The notes beneath the pieces are model-generated. The model saw only the letters and a program-made list of their open reading frames with translations, had not been told where the DNA came from and did no database searches. The position numbers and the translations under genes are program-made. Below, piece after piece: positions 45,462-52,299 of a DNA stretch of 64,000 bases. The DNA comes from Pseudoduganella albidiflava (GTDB taxonomy: Bacteria > Pseudomonadota > Gammaproteobacteria > Burkholderiales > Burkholderiaceae_D), in NCBI RefSeq assembly GCF_004322755.1, contig NZ_CP036401.1, positions 4,154,001-4,218,000 on the forward strand, written 5' to 3'. Positions within the stretch are counted from its first letter, which is position 1, and every line of letters starts with the position of its first letter.

Positions 45462-47243
45462 TCACATCGAAAGAACGATGTCGTCCGCCTGCCCGGGCCC
45501 GCCCGCCGACATCCGCAGCGTGGCTTCCCGCACCGTGCCGCTGTCCGCGACGAACAGCTTCTTCTTCCGGACCTCGTGGCCAGCGTTGCTCCGCCCAGCA
45601 AACTCCAGCGCATGGGAACCGGTTGCCAACCGCAGTACCACGCTGTTCGTGCCTTCATGGCGTTGCGCCTTGCCATCGACGACGATGTCGACCGAGCGAT
45701 CCGCGAATGCGTCGATTTCCGGGATGCGCACATGCAGCCAGCCTGCCCCGCCCGCGCTGGCTTCCCGGGCGGGACCGGCAGGCGATAGCGCGACCGCCAG
45801 CGCAAGGCTGGCTTCCTCGCGGTCGGCCTGCGCGCCGATGGATTGCGCGAATGCGCGCCGCAGCGACTCCCGCGATGCGCCAAAGGCGTGGTTCAAGAGC
45901 TGGAAGACCACGATGGCCGCCGCAAGGACGGTTACCTGGATCAAGAACCACTGCAGCTCCACGGCGAAGGCGATCACGTTCGGCAAGACGTACCAGGCCA
46001 GCAGCGAACCCACGGCCAGCACGAGGTACAGCCAGTAAGGCACGTTGCGCCAGCGGCGGATGCGCCGGGCCTCGTCGGCGGTGGCATCGATCGTCGCATT
46101 CAATGCGTCGACCTGTGCACGGAGCGCCTGGCTGACGCTGGCTTTGTCGTGGTCCGCCTGTACATCACCGGTCGGCACGTATTGCGGAACGTACCATGCA
46201 GCACCGGAGAATCCCATGCCCTGGAGCATCAGGAAGGCGATGGCCAGGTAGCCCACCAGTTGGGCGAGCTGCTGAGCGTCCACGGCGAAAGGGGCCACCT
46301 GTCGCAGCATGTACAAAAACAGCAGGAAGCCAATGCCCAGCAGGGATATCCAATGCGGGAAGTCGCGCGGGCGCCGGACGCGTCGCATCCCGGCGACTGC
46401 TGCATCGTCCATGGCATCGGGGCCATGCGCGGCCGATTCGGCACGCGGCCACTGCATGGCCGGCGCCATGCCGGGCAGCGGATTCCTGGGCCGGGGAAGG
46501 TGCAGGTGCCGCAGGTGGCCCCAGGTGGCAGCGATGATTTCGCCAGCGACTTGCCATCGCGAATGCATCGGCGCAGCCCAGCTGTTCAACAAGGCATCCC
46601 ACCCGGGAATCTCCTTGAAGTCGGTCGCGCGCACGTGCACCCGTACCTCGTCGAACCTGGCGCGCTGGAGCGTGAAGGCCACCATCTCGCGGAACAAGCC
46701 GCTGCGCACCGCCAGCGCGCGGGCGTGAAGCAGATCGGGCTCGCTTGCCGGCGACTGCATGACGGCCGCGTCCCAGGCGGCGCGCGTTTCAGCGATTGCC
46801 TCCTGCGACATGACCAATTCCGCCAGCAGCGCTTTCACGCGCGGACCGCGGCACAGCAGCAATGCGCTCTGCACGGACTCCCCGGGCGGCAGTGGCAGCG
46901 AGAAGAGCAGGTCCTTGATGCGCTGCTGCTTGTCCGTGTCCAGCATGTCCTCGAGCTTTTTTGCCGCTTCCACACGTACGTCGGTGGGCCAGGCGCCGTC
47001 CAGCAGCAACAGCATGAAGCGCGTGGCGTGTTCACGTTCCACCGCGTCCCGAAGCCGGGACAGTACCTCTTCCTCCGTCACATTTTCCAGGAACTCGACA
47101 CTGGGATCGCCGCCGAACAGCAGCGCATACTCTTCCGGCTGGCGCAGCCGCCGGGTGTCCGGGCTTTTCAGGTGAAACGAATGGAACGATCCGGCATCCA
47201 CCAGCAGCGCCATCCCCGATGCGCCGGAAATCACGGCATTCAT
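45462..47243 (-). CDS. Multi-helix membrane protein of a SLATT-containing operon
   Basis: 593 residues, no recognised family. Residues 1-250 are soluble with helical segments (TEEEVLSRLRDAVEREHATRFMLLLLDGAWP). Two helix pairs follow: WISLLGIGFLLFLYMLRQVAPF plus LAQLVGYLAIAFLMLQGMGF (about 300-350), then WLYLVLAVGSLLAWYVLPNVIAF plus FLIQVTVLAAAIVVFQLL (about 415-470). The C-terminus is a beta-rich domain (VDIVVDGKAQRHEGTNSVVLRLATGSHALEF) like PEGA-type surface domains. The ATG overlaps the preceding stop by 4 bp (ATGA), so it is translated together with the two genes before it. Confidence 0.7.
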   Translation of the reverse strand: MNAVISGASGMALLVDAGSFHSFHLKSPDTRRLRQPEEYALLFGGDPSVEFLENVTEEEVLSRLRDAVEREHATRFMLLLLDGAWPTDVRVEAAKKLEDMLDTDKQQRIKDLLFSLPLPPGESVQSALLLCRGPRVKALLAELVMSQEAIAETRAAWDAAVMQSPASEPDLLHARALAVRSGLFREMVAFTLQRARFDEVRVHVRATDFKEIPGWDALLNSWAAPMHSRWQVAGEIIAATWGHLRHLHLPRPRNPLPGMAPAMQWPRAESAAHGPDAMDDAAVAGMRRVRRPRDFPHWISLLGIGFLLFLYMLRQVAPFAVDAQQLAQLVGYLAIAFLMLQGMGFSGAAWYVPQYVPTGDVQADHDKASVSQALRAQVDALNATIDATADEARRIRRWRNVPYWLYLVLAVGSLLAWYVLPNVIAFAVELQWFLIQVTVLAAAIVVFQLLNHAFGASRESLRRAFAQSIGAQADREEASLALAVALSPAGPAREASAGGAGWLHVRIPEIDAFADRSVDIVVDGKAQRHEGTNSVVLRLATGSHALEFAGRSNAGHEVRKKKLFVADSGTVREATLRMSAGGPGQADDIVLSM

Positions 47244-48103
47244 GCCTGTACCTTCTCATCGTCGAAGAAATCGACCCGGATGTTTCGGCTGCCCAGCGTC
47301 GCCCACAAGCTCGCAAACTCCTGCTCGTACACACGGGCGACACGTACGCATGCCACGCCTTCCAGCAACAGCGTGCCATAGATGTGGACTTCGACGAAGT
47401 TGGCCTCGTCGCGATCGCCTGGTGTCGACATCAGGATGCCGGCGAAATCCGCTTCGCCGGTCGTGGCCTCCACTTTCTTGAAGAGCTTGGCGACGCACAG
47501 TTCGCCGCGCTCGTCCCATGTCGCCCGGAAGCCCTTGGGAAACGGCTCCGCCGGGGAAAGCCGCTGCGCGAAATGCACCGCATTCTCTTCACCCACCGAT
47601 GCGCGGCCGCGGATCGCGGTTTCGTTCAGCACCAGCGACACCTCGCCCCAGCCAGACAGGCCCGTGTCAGTCAACGAAAGGGCCCCGTACTGGATCTTGT
47701 CGGAGTAGTTCGGGAACCAGCGGCGCTCGTGCGCCCTGGCGAAGTCCCAATCGTCGCCATCCGGCGCACGGCTTCCGCCAGCGACTTGCGCGTGATAGCT
47801 GGAAATCAGCCAGCTGCCCCTTGCCTGCGCGGCGATACCGTAGACTGCACCAATGTTCTTGCAGATCACGGCACGGGAGCGCGCGGCATGTCGCCTGAAA
47901 TCCTCGACGATGTGCCGATAGCCCTGGCTTGCCGCGTATTCCAGCGCATCGCGGCAGCGTTTCTCGAGTGCCGCTCGTTCGCCGGCTGCCATGGCTGCAC
48001 GCACGTTGGGTGCACCCAGGTCGTGATGGCAGTTTTCGCAGCGATCCACGTGCGGCGCGTAGTCATGCCCGCAGTTGGGGCACAAGTCGGCCAGGTCAGC
48101 CAA
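47240..48103 (-). CDS. Zinc-ribbon protein with possible ADP-ribosyltransferase-like domain
   Basis: About 287 residues. Two CxxC knuckles (CPNCGHDY..., CENCHHD) form an N-terminal zinc ribbon. The C-terminal part has GWGEVSLVLNETAIRGRASVGEEN and, near the end, EANFVEVHIYGTLLLEGVACVRV. These recall the strand pairs (YG.V.LVL...R.S.., then ..VE.QI.G.L....) of ART-type enzymes in conflict systems; this is a pattern-level inference only. No ATG is available: TTG 48103 has AAGG nine bases before it, TTG 48112 lies too close. The gene overlaps both neighbours. Confidence 0.6.
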   Translation of the reverse strand: MADLADLCPNCGHDYAPHVDRCENCHHDLGAPNVRAAMAAGERAALEKRCRDALEYAASQGYRHIVEDFRRHAARSRAVICKNIGAVYGIAAQARGSWLISSYHAQVAGGSRAPDGDDWDFARAHERRWFPNYSDKIQYGALSLTDTGLSGWGEVSLVLNETAIRGRASVGEENAVHFAQRLSPAEPFPKGFRATWDERGELCVAKLFKKVEATTGEADFAGILMSTPGDRDEANFVEVHIYGTLLLEGVACVRVARVYEQEFASLWATLGSRNIRVDFFDDEKVQA

Positions 48104-49007
48104 GCCTGTCAACCTTCAGGGTGGTCACATCGCCGGGAGTCACGCAGACCGGGTACTCCGCCGCGACCGGCCGGCCCCTGCGGATACCCGCCACGCGCAG
48201 CTTGTAGATGCCGGGGTCCAGCATCGGGATGGTTGCCGTCGATTGACCGGTCTTCACTTCCTCCTTGCGATTGTCGATCTGCAGCGTCCACCGTGCACCG
48301 TCGAGTTCCTCCGGATCGGCGAGCACCACCGAGAGCGCGCCCTTGGCACCGCCGGCCGCGATGTTCGCGGCGGCGGCCCGCTGGCCGTCGACTGTCTTGT
48401 CGATATCCGCGACCGAACTCTTGAAATCGGTCAGCCAGGCTTCCGTTTCCGCTCGTACCGCATCGTTCACGGATCGCAGAAACGCGGCAAGGAAATCGTA
48501 CACCGCCAGGATCTGCTCATCCGTGGGCGGCATGTTGCTGTTCAACTTGAGCATCTGCTTGCGCCATCCGATCCGGAAGTCGTCCAGGTCTTGCTGGATG
48601 CGCTGATAGGTGACGATATAACGCCCCCAACTGGCGGAGAAGCCGTAGAACCGGTCGAACAGGACGGCGGTGGCGGCCGCGACACCGGTGATGGTAGCCA
48701 CGGGATTGAAGCGCACCACCGCCATGTCCTCTCCCATGATGAAAATCCGTTCCGGCATCATCGCGATCACCGAAGGAATAATCGCGGTCAACGCGCCGAG
48801 CAGGATCGCCGCCGTGCGGATGTAACGCGCCCCGCGCTTCTTGGCCCGCTGTCGCGATGCATACCATGCCATCGCTTCGGTGGCCTTCCGCTCCAGGGCT
48901 TCATAGATTTCCTGCAGGCCGGCAGGCGCGGTGGTGCCGGCATCGTACGACCCGGTGCCTGCAAGGTTTTCGTGTGACGACGATTGGCTGCCAGATGTGG
49001 GGGGCAT
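48096..49007 (-). CDS. SLATT-domain membrane protein with C-terminal beta domain
   Basis: 303 residues. Two transmembrane helices (YIRTAAILLGALTAIIPSVIAMM and PVATITGVAAATAVLFDRFYGF) follow an amphipathic KATEAMAWYASRQRAKKRGAR segment and precede SWGRYIVTYQRIQQDLDDFRIGW, the pattern of SLATT proteins (two-helix effectors predicted to form pores in nucleotide-activated conflict systems). The last 90 residues form a carboxypeptidase-regulatory/PEGA-like beta domain (MLDPGIYKLRVAGI). ATG 49007 has AAGGA eight bases before it; a TTG at 49046 is less likely. It is the first gene of a three-gene overlapping operon. Confidence 0.7.
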   Translation of the reverse strand: MPPTSGSQSSSHENLAGTGSYDAGTTAPAGLQEIYEALERKATEAMAWYASRQRAKKRGARYIRTAAILLGALTAIIPSVIAMMPERIFIMGEDMAVVRFNPVATITGVAAATAVLFDRFYGFSASWGRYIVTYQRIQQDLDDFRIGWRKQMLKLNSNMPPTDEQILAVYDFLAAFLRSVNDAVRAETEAWLTDFKSSVADIDKTVDGQRAAAANIAAGGAKGALSVVLADPEELDGARWTLQIDNRKEEVKTGQSTATIPMLDPGIYKLRVAGIRRGRPVAAEYPVCVTPGDVTTLKVDRLG

Positions 49008-49257
49008 GCGCGCAGTCCTTGCCGGGTTGGTCGTTCGGTCCGGCAAGCTGTCCTCGAACGGCCTGCCGATTCAGTCAGGAAGAGCTGATGACAGCGCGAT
49101 CCGCCACGGGCGTTGGTTCAAGGCAGGCCCCTGTCCTGCGATCCATGCTAGTGCCAGCGGCGCCATAACGCAACTGGATCGGCTGGACCGCGCCATGGCG
49201 TCGGCGCCACGCAACGGTCGGCGGCTTTGCGTCATCGCCGGCAATACCAGCGAACGC

Positions 49258-49291
49258 ACCCGCCTCGTCACCTAACCCGCCTCGTCACCTA
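49258..49291. repeat. 17-bp tandem duplication in a promoter region
   Basis: ACCCGCCTCGTCACCTA occurs twice in perfect tandem (49258-49274, 49275-49291). The second copy runs into the -10 element of the XRE-cupin gene, so the duplication changes what lies at its -35 position. The remainder of the 49008-49321 gap shows nothing else. Confidence 0.85.
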
Positions 49292-49295
49292 TAAT
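49290..49295 (+). promoter_or_regulatory. Consensus -10 element of the XRE-cupin gene
   Basis: A perfect TATAAT 26 bp before the start codon, giving a predicted transcription start near 49302 and a 20-nt leader. No good -35 is visible at standard spacing, since the tandem duplication occupies it. Confidence 0.5.
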
Positions 49296-49321
49296 GCGCC
49301 TTTGATCTCGCCAGAAGTACC

Positions 49322-49864
49322 ATGACGTTACGACTCAAACTACTGAGGAAGCAGAAATCCTGGTCGCTGGAAGAGCTTGCCGAGCGGGCGGAACTGACGA
49401 AAAGCTATCTTTCCAAGGTCGAGCGGGGCTTGAGCGTGCCGTCGATCGCTGTCGCGATCAAGCTGGCGCGGGCGCTGGAAGTCGATATCGAGCAGCTCAT
49501 CTCGAACAGCCACGCCGCGAACGACATCACCGTCACCCGCGCCAGCGAGCGCACATCGCTCGGCAACCAGCATGCGGAGCGGCACGAGGTGCAGAGCATC
49601 GCCTCGGGCGCGGTGTCGAAACGGATGCTGCCGTTCGTGGTCTTTCCGCCGCGCGAATTCACGACGTCCGCGTTCAAGGAGCACGAGGGCGAAGAGCTGC
49701 TGTTCGTGCACAAGGGCCGTATCGAAGTGGCGTTCCCCACCCATACCGTGGAACTGGCCGCCGGCGACTCGCTGTACTTCAACGCGCTGATCCCGCACCG
49801 GACGCGCAGCATCGGCGAGGAGCAGGCGGAAGTGCTGGTCGTCGTCAGCCACGACGGCGAGTAA
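49322..49864 (+). CDS. XRE-family regulator with cupin sensor domain
   Basis: 180 residues. Helix-turn-helix at 3-60 (LRKQKSWSLEELAERAELTKSYLSKVERGLSVPSIAVAIKLARAL), then a cupin barrel (about 100-175) with KEHEGEELLFVHKGRIEVAF and LAAGDSLYFNALIPHRTRS, a small-molecule-binding fold. Regulators of this type usually control a neighbouring catabolic gene set. The obvious candidates are the DapA-family and aldolase genes that run toward it on the other strand. Target and ligand are inferred, not shown. Confidence 0.87.
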   Translation: MTLRLKLLRKQKSWSLEELAERAELTKSYLSKVERGLSVPSIAVAIKLARALEVDIEQLISNSHAANDITVTRASERTSLGNQHAERHEVQSIASGAVSKRMLPFVVFPPREFTTSAFKEHEGEELLFVHKGRIEVAFPTHTVELAAGDSLYFNALIPHRTRSIGEEQAEVLVVVSHDGE

Positions 49865-49965
49865 GGGCGGGCGGCCACGCGGCCTTCATCGGCGCCGCAA
49901 CTCCCCGCTTTCTCCCTGATGCCATTCCGTTAAGCGTACCCGGCGCGTCGGGATCGCATGCATTC

Positions 49966-50172
49966 ACCCCTACAGCGAAGGGCTGGGGTCAGAGAGGAAT
50001 ACTGGCTTGCAGGCCAGTATCGCTACGTCGGCAAGGAGCGATGCTCCTTGAAACCCCGACTACGCCCCGCCGGGGTGAAGCAGGGGTTTCGCGAAGCATG
50101 CTTCGCGCCTGCGGAACGGTGCTGGCATGCATGCCAGCACTCCTCCCTGACCCCGGAATCTGCACTTGGGGT
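49966..50172 (+). repeat. Expanded palindromic repeat, copy E, with a five-hairpin array
   Basis: Outer parts match copies A-D (ACCCC...GGCTGGGGTCAGA on the left, CTGACCCCGGAATCTGCACTTGGGGT-type on the right), but the 27-bp core is replaced by about 165 bp holding five hairpins in a row: 49999-50020 (ATACTGGC stem), 50033-50049 (AAGGAGC stem), 50051-50089 (AAACCCC / GGGGTTT with an inner CCCC-GCC-GGGG), 50091-50106 (GCGAAGC perfect palindrome) and 50119-50140 (22-bp perfect palindrome, arm GTGCTGGCATG). Nothing else was seen in the 49865-50215 gap. Confidence 0.85.
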
Positions 50173-50215
50173 GGCTTATCTAAACGGCATTACCGCTTTG
50201 CTGCCCGCTTTTCCC

Positions 50216-51100
50216 CTACTCTTCCAGCGCCGCCAGGATGGCCGCGAGCGTGGCCTCATGCTCCGCGCCCAGCCGCCGCAGGGGCAGGCGCGGGTCGCCC
50301 GCGTCGATGCCCTGCAGGCGCAAACCGGCCTTGACGGAGGTCGGCAGGCCGATCTTCACGATGAACTGCAACAGCGGCAGCTGCCGCCTGAAGACGGCGC
50401 GCGCGCGTGCCAGGTCGCCGGCGGTGATCGCCTCGTACAGGGCCAGCGGCAGGGCCGCATTCAGGTTTGGCGCGGCCGTGCACCAGCCGGCGGCGCCGGC
50501 ATTCAATGCCGCGAAAGCCAGCGGGTTGCTGCCGTTGTAGAACGGCACCCGGCCCTCCGTCAGCTGGTCGAGACGGTGCATGCGCTGCAGGTCGCCGGTG
50601 CTTTCCTTGACCATCGTTACGCTGGGCACTTCGCGGCAGATGCGCGCGATGAACTCGGGGGACATGTCGATGCCGCTCGTCGCCGGATTGTTGTAGAGCA
50701 TGATCGGCAGGCCGACCGCGTCGCCGATGGCGCGGTAGTGGGCCATGATTTCCGCCTCGGTCAGCTTCCAGTACGACACCGGCAAGACCATCACCGCGTC
50801 GGCGCCGAGGCGTTCGGCAAACCGGGCACGCCGGATGGCGCCCTGCGTGGTCAGTTCGGAGATACCGACGACGGTCGGCACGCGCCTGGCCACGGCGGCG
50901 ATCGATGTCTCGGCGGCGAGGCGCCATTCGTCGTCGTCCAGGTAGGCGCTCTCGCCGGTGCTGCCCAGTGGCGCGATCGCGTGCACGCCGGCATCGATCA
51001 TGCGGTCGACCAGGCGCGTGAGCATGGCGGCGTCGATGCTGCCATCGGCCTGGAATGGGGTGACGGGATAGGCGATGATGCCCTTGAATGGAGTTGTCAT
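50216..51100 (-). CDS. Dihydrodipicolinate synthase-family lyase/aldolase
   Basis: 294 residues, class I (Schiff-base) aldolase barrel. Catalytic Lys in VTMVKEST and Tyr in MLYNNPATSG, plus the PLGSTGE loop (usually GTTGE in DapA). The changed loop and the accessory position argue against lysine synthesis and for a catabolic keto-acid lyase or dehydratase. It follows the class II aldolase gene by 16 bp on the same strand. Substrate unknown. Confidence 0.85.
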   Translation of the reverse strand: MTTPFKGIIAYPVTPFQADGSIDAAMLTRLVDRMIDAGVHAIAPLGSTGESAYLDDDEWRLAAETSIAAVARRVPTVVGISELTTQGAIRRARFAERLGADAVMVLPVSYWKLTEAEIMAHYRAIGDAVGLPIMLYNNPATSGIDMSPEFIARICREVPSVTMVKESTGDLQRMHRLDQLTEGRVPFYNGSNPLAFAALNAGAAGWCTAAPNLNAALPLALYEAITAGDLARARAVFRRQLPLLQFIVKIGLPTSVKAGLRLQGIDAGDPRLPLRRLGAEHEATLAAILAALEE

Positions 51101-51116
51101 GTGAACGGTTCCTGTG

Positions 51117-51899
51117 TCAGAGAAGGCAATCGGCGTGCTGGCGGAGCGCGCGCCGGGCGAAATAATTGAAAGAGACGCTGTCGCGCTTGGCGGTCGAGAT
51201 CCAGTCGTGCGCCTCGCTTGCCAGCGCGGAAGGAATCGGCTGGATCGTGCCGGCGCCCATCGCCAGCAGCTGCAGGCGCGCGGCACGTTCCATCAGCAGC
51301 GCCAGCACGCAAGCCTCTTCGATCGAGCTGCCCGCCACCAGCATGCCGTGGTGGGCCAGCAGGATCGCCCGCTTGCCGCCCAGCGCGCCGGCGATGATGA
51401 CGCCCTCCTCGTTGCCGACCGGGACGCCGGGCCAGGTCTTCAGGAAGGCACAGTCGTCATGGAGCGGCGTGGTGTCCATGTGCGACACCTCCAGCGGCAC
51501 TTCCAGCATCGACAGCGCCGCCACGTGCGTGGGGTGCGTATGGATGATGCAGTTGACATCCGGGCGCTCCCGATAGATCCACGTATGAAAACGGTTCGCC
51601 GGATTGGGAATGCCGCTTCCGGCCAGTACCTGCAAGTCCCGGTCCACGTGGATCAGGTTCGTGCTGGTGATCTCGTCGAAGCCCAGGCCCAGTTGCTGGG
51701 TAAGGAAAGTGCCGGGTTCTCCGGCGCGGCAGGTGATCTGGCCGGCGAGGCCGGAATCATGCCCGCCGTCGAACAAGATGCGGCAAGCCAGGGCTAGCCG
51801 CTGCCGCGCCGACCAGCCGTTGTCGGTGGCTTCCCGGTCCAGGCGCTCCTGCGCGATGGAAACGAGTTCCTGCTTGGTCATCAAAAGTGTGTTGGTCAT
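51117..51899 (-). CDS. Class II aldolase/adducin-family protein
   Basis: 260 residues. The zinc-binding histidines are in IIHTHPTHVAALSM and LLAHHGMLVAG, with a catalytic acid expected in the GNEEG segment. The length and the first-residue pattern (ARQRLALACRILFDGGHDSGLAGQITCR) fit adducin-like enzymes that act on sugar or hydroxy acids, such as hydroxypyruvate- or aldonate-related substrates. It is the first gene of a two-gene operon with the DapA-family enzyme; ATG 51899 has AGGAG. A 17-bp palindrome lies 104 bp upstream. Confidence 0.85.
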   Translation of the reverse strand: MTNTLLMTKQELVSIAQERLDREATDNGWSARQRLALACRILFDGGHDSGLAGQITCRAGEPGTFLTQQLGLGFDEITSTNLIHVDRDLQVLAGSGIPNPANRFHTWIYRERPDVNCIIHTHPTHVAALSMLEVPLEVSHMDTTPLHDDCAFLKTWPGVPVGNEEGVIIAGALGGKRAILLAHHGMLVAGSSIEEACVLALLMERAARLQLLAMGAGTIQPIPSALASEAHDWISTAKRDSVSFNYFARRALRQHADCLL

Positions 51900-52002
51900 C
51901 CTGGCTCCTGCATGAAGGAAAAATGCACGAAAAATGAAGGAAAAACGCGTGCCGCCGCGCGCCGGCCTTCTCCGATACGGCCGATGACACGACAAATCCA
52001 GT

Positions 52003-52019
52003 ATGACACGTAGTGTCAT
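52003..52019. promoter_or_regulatory. Perfect palindrome, possible operator of the aldolase operon
   Basis: ATGACAC-GTA-GTGTCAT, arms of 7 bp. A half-site, ATGACACGACA, lies 20 bp to the left (from 51984). Both are upstream of the class II aldolase gene. The rest of the 51900-52299 gap holds no supportable gene. Confidence 0.55.
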
Positions 52020-52299
52020 TGTCCGCAACCATTGCCTGCCCAGGAAAGCCCGCTCGAGGGCCAGACAGGCGAAGTTGCCGGGGCGCCACAAACGGCCGGC
52101 ATTCGTGCAAGAATATTGCCGCACGGAATTATTCGTGGTACCGTGTCGATTCAGCTCCCACTGCGGCCATCCTGCCCACCGCCATGCGGTTCGCGAGCTC
52201 TCGCCCCCGTCGATTGACTGGCTTGGGCACTCTTCCGATCGAACATCCAGCATGCGAGCAAGGCGCCCCGCCCTGCTCATCACACGAGGCCGCCCCACC

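Noticed and set aside
49966..50172. CRISPR-like array
   Set aside because: The successive hairpins differ from one another and there is no constant repeat with unique spacers; no cas genes are present.
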